64,000 bases of DNA from Frankia sp. AgB1.9. Its GTDB lineage: Bacteria; Actinomycetota; Actinomycetes; Frankiales; Frankiaceae. The notes under the pieces are model-generated. The model was not told where the DNA came from. It saw only the letters and a list, made by a program, of their open reading frames with translations, and did not search any database. The DNA lies in contig NZ_JADWYX010000044.1 in the NCBI RefSeq assembly GCF_016786355.1, positions 1 to 64,000 of the forward strand, given 5' to 3'. Made by a program: the position numbers and the translations under genes. Positions 17,307 through 26,465 of this stretch are shown piece after piece (within the stretch, counting starts at the first letter, position 1; the number at the start of each line of letters is the position of its first letter).

Positions 17307-19162
17307 TCGCGATGCCGGGTCCGGGAGCCGCTGACGAGCCGGACGAGGCCAGCCACCAGCAACCGCACGGCAGGGCGCGGCCGGGCGACCTGGCTGCCGC
17401 GCGGTCCGGGATGGGTCTGCACGAGGCCGGGATGTGGGTGGACGGCGCATCCTTCCCGGTGTGCGTCCAGGTGCCAGCGGGCTGGTGGCGGCTCTACCGG
17501 CAGACAGGCCCAGAAGGCGACGGCGAGCTGTACGTCGCCGAGCTGGTAGTCGGCTCGGTGGGACCAGGGTCCGCGCGCCAGCCATCGTTCCGCACCAGGC
17601 AGCCGTCGGTCTGGCGGCTGGAAGAGGAACTCGGCTGGTCGGTACCGCTGTCCTGCCACGTCGCGATCGAGGAGGCGCCGCCGTGGGTCGCCGACGGCGA
17701 GCATCCATTCTCCATGGTCCACCCGCCGGTCAAGGGCATGCCGACCTTCCTCGGCAGCCGGGAACCAGTGCCGCTGGACCCGCACGCCGACGCGGAACGC
17801 TTCTGGCCATGGCGGGCCAGCATCGTCCTGCGCGCCTACCAGCCGCCGACGACCTACGGCCGGCTCGGCCACGCCGAATCCCCGATCCGCAGCTGGCCGC
17901 ACGGACAGACCCGGGTCGAGGTCGTCACCAGCTGGAGGTTGGCCGAAGGCGCGGGCCACCGGGTCGCCTACCGGGTTCGCGACGGCGACCAGGTTGTGTT
18001 CGCCGGCTCAGACGTACACCTGCACAACGGCGACTCAGCGACGTCGAGGGTGGCGGTCCAGGCGGTCGTCGCCGCGGTCACGGGCAGGCCTGAAAGATCA
18101 CTGTCCCGCCGCCAACATCGTTTCCTGGATGCTCAAGGTGGCGAGCTAACCGCGGCGGCGCGTCCTGCGGACGATCCCTACGCGGCAGGCACCCGGATCG
18201 CCGTCGACCACCCTGAGCGCGACTGGTACACCACCGGCACCGTGCGGGCCGGCACCGTCAGCCCGACCGGTGTCCGGATTTACCGGTGGCGTCCCGACGT
18301 CGCCGACCTGCCCGGCCATCCGTGGCGCGACGACCCGAATCGGGTGCTGGAAACTCCCTGGTACCGGGCCTCGGCGACCCTCGAAGGCCCGGACCGCAAC
18401 ACCGAGTCGCCCTACGGGGAGCTCGTGCTCGCGACGGGGGCGCTGGTCGCGACGGTCGACGACCCGCGGTTCGCGGTCGGCACCGTGCTGCGCACGTTCA
18501 TCGCGGACGGCCCGCCGCGTTACGAGATCCGTCCCCACGACGCCGTCCTGGCCCCGGTGACGCTCAACGCGACCGAGGTGATCCCGCTGGCGGGCACCGC
18601 CTGGGCCAGCGTCGATGACCTGCTGCTCGCCCGGGCGCTCGCCGACCTTGAACTACGACCCGACGAGCTGCTTTTCACCGTCGGCGACTGCGCCCTGGTC
18701 ATCGACGGGCCCTACGGCCCCTATGTCCACGCCCGCTACGCGCTGCCCTCCGCCTCCGACCCGGCGCTCGCGCCCGATCAACGCCTAGCGAGTGCGGTCG
18801 AGGCTCCACCCGCCGACGGGCCCACAGCTGGGCTGCCGGTCGCGCAGCTGCGGCTCGTCGACGGAGTCCGACACCTACGGCACCCGACGCTCGGTCACCT
18901 CGCCGTCCCCGAGCAGCTGTTCATAGCGGCACTGCTCGTCCGTCCCGACCAGCTCGGCACCGTCCTCGATCGCTACCGCTGGCTGCCGGCCGGCCCGTGG
19001 CCCCACCTCGTCGCCGCCACCCTCGCCGCCCTACACGCCCCTGCGGACGTCGCCGCCCTCACCACCGCAGGGCCCGACCTTGGCCAGCCGCCGAGCACCG
19101 GACCGCCCGCCACTGGACCGCCTCCGCCGCGCGCCGAGCCGCCGAGCCTGGAGGGCCCATGA
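17303..19162 (+). CDS. unknown element protein with shared C-terminal module (paralogue of 21443-23194)
   Basis: The 619-residue product starts at a GTG at 17303 inside the coupling-ATPase stop (GTGA overlap). I recognise no named domain. Its N-terminal part has the pattern VPAGWWRLYR, then WRLEEELGWSVP. The middle has RWRPDVADLPGHPWRDDPNR and LVATVDDPRFAVGTVLRTF. All of these recur in the 583-residue protein at 21443, so the two are paralogues. Residues ~520-586 (HPTLGHLAVPEQLF, ATLAALHAPADVAAL) carry a C-terminal module also found in four other proteins of this island. No signal peptide or membrane segment. The start within the ATPase gene suggests a partner of the transfer machinery. Confidence 0.75.
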   Translation: MIAMPGPGAADEPDEASHQQPHGRARPGDLAAARSGMGLHEAGMWVDGASFPVCVQVPAGWWRLYRQTGPEGDGELYVAELVVGSVGPGSARQPSFRTRQPSVWRLEEELGWSVPLSCHVAIEEAPPWVADGEHPFSMVHPPVKGMPTFLGSREPVPLDPHADAERFWPWRASIVLRAYQPPTTYGRLGHAESPIRSWPHGQTRVEVVTSWRLAEGAGHRVAYRVRDGDQVVFAGSDVHLHNGDSATSRVAVQAVVAAVTGRPERSLSRRQHRFLDAQGGELTAAARPADDPYAAGTRIAVDHPERDWYTTGTVRAGTVSPTGVRIYRWRPDVADLPGHPWRDDPNRVLETPWYRASATLEGPDRNTESPYGELVLATGALVATVDDPRFAVGTVLRTFIADGPPRYEIRPHDAVLAPVTLNATEVIPLAGTAWASVDDLLLARALADLELRPDELLFTVGDCALVIDGPYGPYVHARYALPSASDPALAPDQRLASAVEAPPADGPTAGLPVAQLRLVDGVRHLRHPTLGHLAVPEQLFIAALLVRPDQLGTVLDRYRWLPAGPWPHLVAATLAALHAPADVAALTTAGPDLGQPPSTGPPATGPPPPRAEPPSLEGP

Positions 19163-20388
19163 CCACCCCGCCGCGGCCCCACCCCGAGCCGACGGGCCCA
19201 TCAGAGCACCCGCAACCTGGACCGCCGGACAGCGGCTACGCGGTGCAACCCGCCAGCCCTGCCGTGAGGGCACCGACCTGGCCGCCAGGCGGCCCTGCGC
19301 TGGTCAGTTGTCGAGTCCGCCCGCCCAGCATCCTGCTCGACGTCCCGATCACCGCGCCCCCGGGCGGCCGGATTGTCGTCGCCACCTTCTGGCCGGACCC
19401 CTCGGGACCGGCCGGCTGGGGGCGACGGCTGTGGTCCCCCGGTCCCGAAAGCCGGGGCCACCTCGTCCCTCAGATCACGGACCTGGGAGACCTGGTCGTC
19501 ATCACCGCCCTGGCCAACGTCCCCGTCCCCCAACCCGCACCCGACACGGCCCCCCGCCGGCCCCGCGTCCTCGGACGAATGACCGCTGCCTCTGCGCCAC
19601 CTAACCCACAGACCCGTGAAGTCTGGCTGGGCACCTGGTACGGCTACCTCCACGCCGTCGAGCCCGACGCCGCGGTCCTGCATGGCCCATTCCTGTCGCT
19701 GAACGCCGCACACGGCGCCGCCCAACAGGCCCTGTTGCGGCGCCTCCACCCACCGAGCGGGCCGGCCACCGCCACCACGTCCAGGTCGACGCCGGTTCAT
19801 CCCGCTGCCCCACCGGCGACCGTCACCGTCACCCACCACGGCGCGCTCACCACCATCGGCGACCCGACCCACGGCTGGCTGACCGTGCCCACCGAGGCGC
19901 TCACCGCCGCGCTCACCGAGCCCAGCGGCTACCTACGTGACCTCCTCGAACCAGACACCGGGCCGCTGCGGCCCGACACCCCACCGATCACGCTGGCCGC
20001 CCTCGCCGCCCACCACATCCCCGACCTACTCCCCGACATCACCCTCGCCCCCGAACCCAAGGCCAGCCGCGATCCAGCCGACCTGACCCCGCCTCCAGCC
20101 ACCCCGACGCCGGACGAGCCCACAACGGGAGAGCCGACGCCGACGGCACCCGAAACGACTGCCGCCGCGAGTGCGGCAGCCGCACCGCCGCCCAGGTCTG
20201 ACAGCGCTTCCGGCATCACGACCGAGCCTCCTCCGAGCCCCGCGCAGCCCACCAACACGGCCGGCGGCCCTCACCACCCGACGGCCGGAACCACCGACGG
20301 CGCAGGTCCCGGAGCCCCGCTCCCCGCACCCGCTGAACCCTCCGACCCCCCGGTGCTCCCTGACGCACCCGACCTGGGCGGTCCCTGA
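19159..20388 (+). CDS. unknown element protein with shared C-terminal module and Pro-rich tail
   Basis: The 409-residue product starts by ATGA overlap with the preceding gene. Residues 1-45 are Pro-rich. Residues ~50-190 form a compact unrecognised domain, including LGTWYGYLHAVEPDAAVLHG. Residues ~225-295 contain the shared module (IGDPTHGWLTVPTEALTAAL and ITLAALAAHHIPDLL). The last ~110 residues are a low-complexity Pro/Thr/Ala tail, likely unstructured. It is probably cytosolic, as no signal or membrane segment is visible. Its place in a run of overlapping genes suggests co-function with the coupling ATPase and the two module-bearing paralogues. Confidence 0.7.
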   Translation: MTTPPRPHPEPTGPSEHPQPGPPDSGYAVQPASPAVRAPTWPPGGPALVSCRVRPPSILLDVPITAPPGGRIVVATFWPDPSGPAGWGRRLWSPGPESRGHLVPQITDLGDLVVITALANVPVPQPAPDTAPRRPRVLGRMTAASAPPNPQTREVWLGTWYGYLHAVEPDAAVLHGPFLSLNAAHGAAQQALLRRLHPPSGPATATTSRSTPVHPAAPPATVTVTHHGALTTIGDPTHGWLTVPTEALTAALTEPSGYLRDLLEPDTGPLRPDTPPITLAALAAHHIPDLLPDITLAPEPKASRDPADLTPPPATPTPDEPTTGEPTPTAPETTAAASAAAAPPPRSDSASGITTEPPPSPAQPTNTAGGPHHPTAGTTDGAGPGAPLPAPAEPSDPPVLPDAPDLGGP

Positions 20389-20477
20389 CCACCGGCCACG
20401 ACGTACCCACGCCGCGACCGCCGGCCGCGGCACGAGCCGAACCCGAATACGCACCCTCTCGATCGCCCAGGACCGGC

Positions 20478-21008
20478 ATGCGCAACGACCCACCCAGCCA
20501 CCACTCCGGCCGGCTGGCAGCAAACGACCCTTCAGCAGACAGGCACGCGCCCGCCTGGAATCTCACCGCCCTCGCCAACCCAAAGGTCATCCACATTCCG
20601 GACGAGTCCACGGCACCCCGAGACAGGGCCGCCACGCTCGCCGCGGCCGCGCTGGCCGCCCAACTCGCCGGCGACCCAGCCGCCCCAGCGCTCATACGTC
20701 GGCTCGCGACGGCCGGCGTCGTTGCCATCACCGTCGGCCGACGCCGCTACGTATGCCGAGAGACCGTCGCCAGCTGGGTCCTGCTCCCCACCCACCGCCG
20801 CGTCGCCACCCGCGACCTCGCCAACGCCGCCGCCGACCGCGCACACCGCCTCGCCGCGCTACGCCTCCGCCTACCAGGACATCCCGACCGCCCCGAGACA
20901 CCCGACCACGATCCGGAACCGGAACCAGCCCGTCCGCGCCGCAGCGGACCGAACCACCGGCCGCGGCAGCGCGGCAGATGCCCGACCAGATTCGAACCAG
21001 TCGGGTAA
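20478..21008 (+). CDS. hypothetical protein with excisionase-like helix-turn-helix region
   Basis: A 176-residue ORF with ATG at 20478. The central segment (LIRRLATAGVVAITVGRRRY followed by VCRETVASWVLL) resembles the helix-wing-helix of MerR/excisionase-type DNA-binding proteins, where a conserved arginine-rich wing precedes the second helix. The flanks are low-complexity: a charged N-terminus and a Pro/Arg-rich, probably disordered C-terminus that may partly be an artefact of GC-rich open frame. A start further downstream is possible. It lies between two clusters of overlapping genes on the same strand, so it likely belongs to the element's regulatory set. Confidence 0.5.
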   Translation: MRNDPPSHHSGRLAANDPSADRHAPAWNLTALANPKVIHIPDESTAPRDRAATLAAAALAAQLAGDPAAPALIRRLATAGVVAITVGRRRYVCRETVASWVLLPTHRRVATRDLANAAADRAHRLAALRLRLPGHPDRPETPDHDPEPEPARPRRSGPNHRPRQRGRCPTRFEPVG

Positions 21009-21194
21009 GGCCCGTGGCTGGAGGGCAGGACCAGCCGTCGGCGTCACGACCGACCCCGCATCCCACACCGGCCCAGGACAACCCCTACCTGACCGAGCCG
21101 GCCATCCGTACCACCCCGAGTGACGCCTTCGGCGTCGATCTGTGATCGCCTCCGGCCCCGCCGAAACGGCCACCCACGCCCCCGAGGACTCGCC

Positions 21195-21446
21195 ATGCTC
21201 AGCCCGCTCACGCTCGCCGAAATCCGACAGCTACCGGCCGCGGTCGACCTGATCACCGCCGCACGCGCCTTTCACCTCGGCCCCTCGGCCACCTACGCCC
21301 TCGCCCGCCGGGGCGCCTTCCCGGTCCCCGTCCACCGCTACGGCCGCGCCTACCGCATCCACACCGTCGACATCCTGAGCGCGCTCGAAATCCCGGTTGC
21401 TACCGCGCCCACCGAGCCGTCGACCGACGCGCAGGAGGCCCAGTGA
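21195..21446 (+). CDS. excisionase/AlpA-type helix-turn-helix protein
   Basis: The product has 83 residues and starts at ATG 21195. It has the order expected for small excisionase-like proteins: VDLITAARAFHLGPSATYAL (recognition-type helices), an aromatic/basic wing (FPVPVHRYGRAYRIH) and a closing helix (TVDILSALEIP). Such proteins bend DNA at attachment sites or act as local regulators. Its stop overlaps the start of the following large gene by GTGA. A second gene of similar type lies directly before the integrase at 35615, so the island has two such factors; this one is more likely a regulator of the transfer-type operon. Confidence 0.75.
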   Translation: MLSPLTLAEIRQLPAAVDLITAARAFHLGPSATYALARRGAFPVPVHRYGRAYRIHTVDILSALEIPVATAPTEPSTDAQEAQ

Positions 21447-23194
21447 GCCAACCAGACGCCGAACCATCACCGTCAGCCGAACAGACCGCCGCCGCCGAAC
21501 CGACATCGATCGAGATCCAAGTGCCCGCTGGCCGCTGGCGGATCCGCGCGGTCGTGGATGCGAGTGGCAACCGGCTGTTCGCCGCCGACCTGACCGGCGA
21601 CCCGACCGCCACGAGCTCGGCCCGGCGGCTGCTATGGGCGAAAGCCCAGGCCGACCCCCTACGGCTAGAGGAGGAACTCGGCTGGGCGATCCCCCACCTG
21701 GCGCAGAACGCGCTCGTCCTCGCCCATCTCGCCGACGACCTGCCCGCCTGGCGCAACGACCACCCAGGCCCGCTATCCGATGACGCGATCCACACACCCA
21801 GCTACCGGCCAACCCGGAACAGCATCGTCCGCGGCGTACCCGGCTCGCAGGCCAGCTACGGACGGCTGCTGCATGACGACAACCCCGTACGCCGCTGGCA
21901 ACAAGACCCCATCGAGATCGACCTGTTCACCGCTGAGACCGAGGTAGGACGCGCCATCGTCTACCGGGTCAGCGAGACAGTCCCCGGCCAGCAGCCGGCG
22001 CTGGTCTTCGCCGGCGGCCTCACCGGTGTGCCCAGGCACTACGACGTGACCAGCGACGACACAATCCGCCGCAGCCTCGCCGAGGTCCTCACCCGCGCAC
22101 TGGACGACGACGAAGAACTGGCGCCACGCCAGCAGGACTTTCTCCTGCGCCATCGCCGCGCGATCCGGCGAACCATCGTCGACCCGCCCGACCACCCACT
22201 CCCCCGCGGCACCCGAATCACCGTCGCCGCCGACGACCCAGCCCGCACCGACACTGGAACCATCCTCGCCGTCCTCGACACCGACACCGGCCCGAGCTAC
22301 CTGTGGCGTCCCGACGTCGCCAACCTGCCCGGCCACCCCTGGCGCGACCACCCCACCTGGACACTGCCCGCCGCCCCACACCAGGTCCAGGTCACTTTCG
22401 CCAACCCCGACGCGCAGGTCGAGGGACCGACCGCTCCACCTGTCCTGGCGACCGGCGCAGTCGTCGCCACAATCGACGACCCCCGCTTCACCACCGGCAC
22501 CGTCCTACGCGCCCTCGACCACGACGGCACCGGCACGGCCTACGAAATCCAGCCCCACGACGCCCCGCTCCCCCCAGTCACACTCCCCTACGACGACGTC
22601 GTGCCCCTCCGCGGAACCGCATGGCCGAACACCGCGACCCTGCTCACCGCCCGCGCCGCCGCCGACCTGCCAACGCAGCCGGGCGAAATCCTCCTGACGG
22701 TCCGCGAGATCGCGATCGCCGTCGACAGCCCCGACGGCACCGAGGTCCTCACCGCACCGTTCACCCGCCGACCCATCACCCCCGCCCTCGACCCAGCCAG
22801 CGACGTCACTCCGGCACCCGTCCCCGCCGGCCTCCTACAACCAGTCGACCCCGATGGCGGGCCTAGTCCGAGAGGCCAGCTACCAGCGCTACACCAGGTC
22901 GGCGACACCGTTCTCGTCGACGACCCCGTCCACGGCCGCATCCAGGTCCACGCCGAGACCTTTCATGCCGCCATGCGCCACCCACCCGACGACCTGAACG
23001 CCCTACTCGCCCGCCGCCCCTGGCTGCCCACCCCAAGCCCCGACCAGCCGGTATTCGTCACCGCCGCCCTCGCCGCCCAGCACGCCGCCGCCGAGGTCGC
23101 CAGCCTCGACCCACCAACCACGCCACGCGCTCCCGCGTTCAACCCGCAGCCCGACCTACCCGGCCCCGGACCTGACATGGATCCGGGGATCTAA
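21443..23194 (+). CDS. unknown element protein with shared C-terminal module (paralogue of 17303-19162)
   Basis: The 583-residue product begins at GTG 21443, overlapping the small HTH gene. It repeats the organisation of the 619-residue protein: VPAGRWRIRAVVDASGNRL, then LRLEEELGWAIPHL, LWRPDVANLPGHPWRDHPTW, ATIDDPRFTTGTVLRAL and YEIQPHDAPLPPVTL. The C-terminal ~75 residues hold the shared module (VDDPVHGRIQVHAETFHAAM, ALLARRPWLPTPSP, TAALAAQHAAAEVASL). No catalytic motif, signal peptide or membrane span is visible. Two diverged copies of the same long protein in one element argue for two subunits of one complex or for recognition diversity. Confidence 0.75.
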   Translation: MSQPDAEPSPSAEQTAAAEPTSIEIQVPAGRWRIRAVVDASGNRLFAADLTGDPTATSSARRLLWAKAQADPLRLEEELGWAIPHLAQNALVLAHLADDLPAWRNDHPGPLSDDAIHTPSYRPTRNSIVRGVPGSQASYGRLLHDDNPVRRWQQDPIEIDLFTAETEVGRAIVYRVSETVPGQQPALVFAGGLTGVPRHYDVTSDDTIRRSLAEVLTRALDDDEELAPRQQDFLLRHRRAIRRTIVDPPDHPLPRGTRITVAADDPARTDTGTILAVLDTDTGPSYLWRPDVANLPGHPWRDHPTWTLPAAPHQVQVTFANPDAQVEGPTAPPVLATGAVVATIDDPRFTTGTVLRALDHDGTGTAYEIQPHDAPLPPVTLPYDDVVPLRGTAWPNTATLLTARAAADLPTQPGEILLTVREIAIAVDSPDGTEVLTAPFTRRPITPALDPASDVTPAPVPAGLLQPVDPDGGPSPRGQLPALHQVGDTVLVDDPVHGRIQVHAETFHAAMRHPPDDLNALLARRPWLPTPSPDQPVFVTAALAAQHAAAEVASLDPPTTPRAPAFNPQPDLPGPGPDMDPGI

Positions 23195-23418
23195 CGCGCG
23201 GGCCGGTCCCGCCGCGGCCTCGTTGCGCACGGTGCGACGCGACGTCCAAACGCTGGCGTCACGCCGTCGCCGCCACCACCGGTCACCCACCGACACCTGC
23301 CTACCAGGCACGACCGAAACAGGCCTCACTGATCTCCCAGCCCACCCGGTACTGCGGCCCGCCACAAGCATCGCCCGAGACCGGGCACAGCTGTAGACCC
23401 CAGAAGCGCGTTGTCCCA

Positions 23419-23458
23419 GGTGATGCTTGACAGTCCGTCCCGGGTGACGGTTGACGCT
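23419..23458 (+). repeat. left terminal-repeat-like pair (GGTGAYGSTTGAC)
   Basis: Two 16-base copies lie in direct orientation: GGTGATGCTTGACAGT at 23419-23434 and GGTGACGGTTGACGCT at 23443-23458. An inverted copy lies at 23891-23906. They bracket a 0.45-kb segment with a broken gene, resembling the ends of a small insertion sequence or a MITE-like unit. Confidence 0.55.
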
Positions 23459-23462
23459 TCAC

Positions 23463-23849
23463 CTAGCTGCCCTGCCTTGACCCCCTAGGGTCGGGCGGAT
23501 CTGCGACGAAGAACGTCACGTCATAAAGAGCGGTGAGGACCCTGCTGTCGAGGTCCGGACGCTCGGCGAGTTGGCAGACGAGCGCGACTCACGCGGGTTC
23601 CAGGTCTCCGAAGCGTCGAGCGACGTGCCCCAGGCAGAGCGATGCCGTGGCGACGAGCCGCAGGTCAGTGCTCTCGCGTGCGATCCGACGGCACCACCGC
23701 TCTACGAAGACACGATCGCCGTCGTGGAGCGCCAACCCCACCAACACCGCGTTGGGCTCAAGCGCGTGGAGCCTGTGTGCCAGAGCAGCCCTAAGCGCCT
23801 CGTCCGCCAGGACGTGGGACACAACCGGCGGGTTCTCGTAAACGCCCAC
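23463..23849 (-). pseudogene. HEAT-like repeat protein gene interrupted by an in-frame stop
   Basis: From ATG 23849 the frame reads MGVYENPPVVSHVLADEALR and DRVFVERWCRRIARESTDLR, then LRLVATASLCLGHVARRFGD. This resembles the alpha-helical HEAT-type repeats of small actinobacterial (immunity-like) proteins. A TGA at 23589-23591 ends it after 86 residues. The same frame then continues with sensible family-like sequence (VALVCQLAERPDLDSRVLTAL) to a TAG at 23463-23465. The intact gene would encode about 128 residues. It is therefore most simply a nonsense-inactivated gene, unless readthrough occurs. It lies wholly between the inverted repeats at 23443 and 23906. Confidence 0.6.
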
Positions 23850-23890
23850 GCCACGAGGCTACGGCGGGGCAAAGCCCGCGGTGGGACGTG

Positions 23891-23906
23891 AGCGTCAAGC
23901 ATCACC
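23891..23906 (-). repeat. right terminal-repeat-like copy (inverted)
   Basis: The reverse complement, GGTGATGCTTGACGCT, differs by two bases from each of the left copies at 23419 and 23443. Outer flanks on both sides share CCCGGGTGA. It closes the 0.45-kb inverted-repeat-bounded segment. Confidence 0.55.
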
Positions 23907-24138
23907 CGGGATCGGACAGCGGGCCACCTTCGTGCCACCTTCGTTGAGCAGCCATGATGCGCTGCCGAATTGCTCGTTTTGAGATCAAGCAGCGCCACGC
24001 GACGGCTGCGCGCGGCGCTGGAGCGCCGTGCTCGCCGGCCCGTCACGCCGACCGGGCCAATCGCTCGACCGGATTCGGATCTGCACTACCCTGACACTCG
24101 TCGACGAACGACACGTCAGCTCAACGGGGTGCACGAAG

Positions 24139-25872
24139 ATGTCGGTCTCAGCGGAACGTTCAGCGCCGGAAGCGAACTGGGGAGAAGGGAGTAGGAAGGC
24201 CCTCCTTATTTCTGCCGGACAGTACAGCGAACCTCGCCTCGGCCTCCTGGACGCCCCAGAGACTGACTCGCGCGAACTGGCCGAGGTCTTGGGAAATCAA
24301 GCCATCGGAGGATTCAATGTCACTCGACTTCACGACCCTACATCACAACAGGTAAGGGAGGAGATCGAAGCGCTCCTACTTTCCGCAGGGCGCCGGGATC
24401 TGGTTCTGATCTATTTCAGCTGCCATGGCATCACCTCCCCTCTTCCGCATCGCAGATTGTTCTTCGCCATGCCGGACACTAAGCTCGACTCACTCCGCTC
24501 CACATCGATCCCGGCTTCATTTTTGTACGAAATCATGCGCGAATCCCGCGCAGCACGCCAAATCTTGATACTAGACTGCTGTCATAGCGGCGCATTTAAG
24601 CGTGAGCTAATAAAATCGACAACGGAAGCTCCCGTCATTGATAGCTTTCGGGAGCTCGGAAAACACTCGTCTGGAATTGCCGTTATCACCGCGTCGCAAT
24701 CCCTTCAGTATGCACTTCAGGACGAGCCAGCCGAGGGCGCCCGGCGATCAGTCTTCACGAAAGAAATCATCCATGGCCTAACAACCGGTGATGCAGACCT
24801 TGATGCTGACGGTCTAATCTCGACTGAAGACCTCTTTGATTACGCTCGCGGAAGAATGATCGGCCACTATCAGGAACCAGAGATGTCACTACTGGGTGCG
24901 AGAGGAAAAATATATCTTGCGCGCGCAAGATGGCCGGCCGATAAATTCATTCCAATTTCTTCTGTTGACGCCCTGCGCGACGACGATCCGCTGTGGCGGG
25001 TGACGGCTATTGCCGGTCTTCGATTCTCGATGGCCGGGCCAGATCAACGCGTCGCCGCAGCAGCGAGAAGGCGGCTGGAAGACCTGGCGAATGATATCGA
25101 CGACAGGGTCGCCCGGGCAGCCAATTCGGCCATACGGGATGATCTCGAAATCGACCTCTCCGGATTCAGCCATGATCAGATCGCGAGTATAGGTACGAGA
25201 GCGATTGAGGAAAGTGCCAGCTTTGGCGAGAATACGCCAATGAAGGAAGTCGATTCCTCCGGATCGATCAAAAGTGGAGAGCAAACACGACTTGCGCGCG
25301 CCTTCTTGGAGGGAGTATTAGTCCGTAGCCACCTTTCCGCCGCGGCGATGGCCGCAGTAAATCTGACCCTCTACACCCTCGTGGATCGCGATATGGAGGC
25401 CTCTAAGCGCGCGGCCCGGTTTGCAATTGACTCACAGCTTGCCGGATTTGGCGCAGTCGCAGCCAGCAACGTCGCCAACTTCATGGTGCACCGAGGTGAC
25501 AAACAAGGTGCATTGCGCTACTATCGCTGTTCTCTCAGGAGCGAATTGACTGCTTGCACGGCTTCATATCAGATGGCAAGAATCTTGCTTAAAGACGACG
25601 ATTCACTCGGCGCCGCATCTGCCTTTGAATTCTGCATCGAGACTTGTACGAAAGAAGATGAAGAGCACCGTCAGCATCGGGCCAATTCTCGATTCAATTT
25701 GGCGACAATACTATTCCTCTACGGTGGCGACGATCGCCGCATCCAAAGTCTACTGCGTCAAGCCGTAGCCGAGGGCGACATGGAAACCGCTGGTCGTGCC
25801 GCGAGTCGTCTAAAAGAGCTCTTCCCTGAGAACGGCGTCGAACTCGACAGTGAGAGGAATAACGATGCTTAA
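24139..25872 (+). CDS. caspase-like peptidase (peptidase C14) with helical repeat C-terminus
   Basis: The product has 577 residues from ATG 24139. The N-terminal caspase fold starts at KALLISAGQY (about 20-29). It has the catalytic His96 in LVLIYFSCHGIT and Cys148 in QILILDCCHSGAF, followed by VITASQSLQYALQ and SVFTKEIIHGLTTGDADLDA. The dyad is complete, so cleavage after a basic or acidic residue in a target protein is plausible. From ~270 onwards the protein is helical, with HEAT/TPR-like segments (RVTAIAGLRF; GDKQGALRYYRCSLRSEL). Codon use and composition are far AT-richer than the neighbours, indicating horizontal transfer. It overlaps the EACC1-like gene by 8 bases, so the two form a unit probably used in conflict or regulated cell death. 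Confidence 0.88.
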   Translation: MSVSAERSAPEANWGEGSRKALLISAGQYSEPRLGLLDAPETDSRELAEVLGNQAIGGFNVTRLHDPTSQQVREEIEALLLSAGRRDLVLIYFSCHGITSPLPHRRLFFAMPDTKLDSLRSTSIPASFLYEIMRESRAARQILILDCCHSGAFKRELIKSTTEAPVIDSFRELGKHSSGIAVITASQSLQYALQDEPAEGARRSVFTKEIIHGLTTGDADLDADGLISTEDLFDYARGRMIGHYQEPEMSLLGARGKIYLARARWPADKFIPISSVDALRDDDPLWRVTAIAGLRFSMAGPDQRVAAAARRRLEDLANDIDDRVARAANSAIRDDLEIDLSGFSHDQIASIGTRAIEESASFGENTPMKEVDSSGSIKSGEQTRLARAFLEGVLVRSHLSAAAMAAVNLTLYTLVDRDMEASKRAARFAIDSQLAGFGAVAASNVANFMVHRGDKQGALRYYRCSLRSELTACTASYQMARILLKDDDSLGAASAFEFCIETCTKEDEEHRQHRANSRFNLATILFLYGGDDRRIQSLLRQAVAEGDMETAGRAASRLKELFPENGVELDSERNNDA

Positions 25873-26227
25873 AATCTGGACAGAGGTAATCGTCTTGAAT
25901 GATGGGGACCTGGAAGAATACGAGATGTTGAGCTGGGGACTGAAGGAAGAACTACTCGGCCAAGGTGTGGACGACCTGGAATACGATTCCAATAGTGCGC
26001 CCGGCGGAAGCAAGGGCTTGGGAGATGCGGCACTGATCCTCGGCTGGGCTGTGTCGTCCGGCGCCTTGCGGGCATTCGTGCACATATTGGAATCGTGGCT
26101 CGCACGCCAACCGGCAGCCGGAATTAAAGTAGAGATTGGCGAAGATTGCCTGATAATCGATAAGGCAACGGGCGCGGATAAGAAAGCTATTCTCGACGAT
26201 TGGGTCACCAGGCACAGTGGTTCGTAG
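25865..26227 (+). CDS. EACC1-like effector-associated component
   Basis: The 120-residue product starts at ATG 25865, preceded by GAGAGG. The pattern matches the small effector-associated constant component 1 proteins that accompany caspase or trypsin effectors in actinobacterial conflict systems: an N-terminal strand (MLKIWTEVIVLND), a helix (LEEYEMLSWGLKEELLG), a variable loop with GGSKGLGDAA, a long helix (WAVSSGALRAFVHILESWLA), then strands (GIKVEIGEDCLIID). It overlaps the caspase gene stop and shares its AT-rich composition. Expected role: binding partner or adaptor that couples a signal to the caspase. Family assignment is from pattern memory, not a search. Confidence 0.7.
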   Translation: MLKIWTEVIVLNDGDLEEYEMLSWGLKEELLGQGVDDLEYDSNSAPGGSKGLGDAALILGWAVSSGALRAFVHILESWLARQPAAGIKVEIGEDCLIIDKATGADKKAILDDWVTRHSGS

Positions 26228-26340
26228 AGCGCGTAGGGTTGTAAGATTGCCGCGCCGCTTTCGTTCCTCGGCGCTAGTGCGCCTGCGGTACGAGCCGGCT
26301 TGCCAACGAAGATCACCGGCCACCTCCGGACCGGAGGCAA

Positions 26341-26444
26341 TCTGACAGCCAAGTTGACGCCGAACCGCCAGACGTCGGCGGACGTCCATGGACGCCAGCG
26401 GACATGATGCCCTAGGTAGACGGACGCCGCGGACGTCCATGGAC
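26341..26444. repeat. interspersed intergenic repeat, copy A
   Basis: Starts with CTGACAGCCAAGTTGAC, identical over 17 bases to copy F at 30.43 kb, and contains two GGACGTCCATGGAC cores at 26380-26393 and 26431-26444. The cores are near-palindromic. It fills the space between the EACC1-like gene and the HEPN-like gene. Confidence 0.65.
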
Positions 26445-26465
26445 CCATGAAAGATCCTTACCAAA

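Noticed and set aside
14850..17708. 952-codon minus-strand frame opposite the coupling ATPase
   Set aside because: Arg/Pro/Ala-rich antisense of a gene with clear Walker motifs; no recognisable domain.
20171..21145. 324-codon frame overlapping the 19159-20388 gene end and the 20478-21008 gene
   Set aside because: Very high Pro/Arg/Thr content and out of phase with both better-supported genes.
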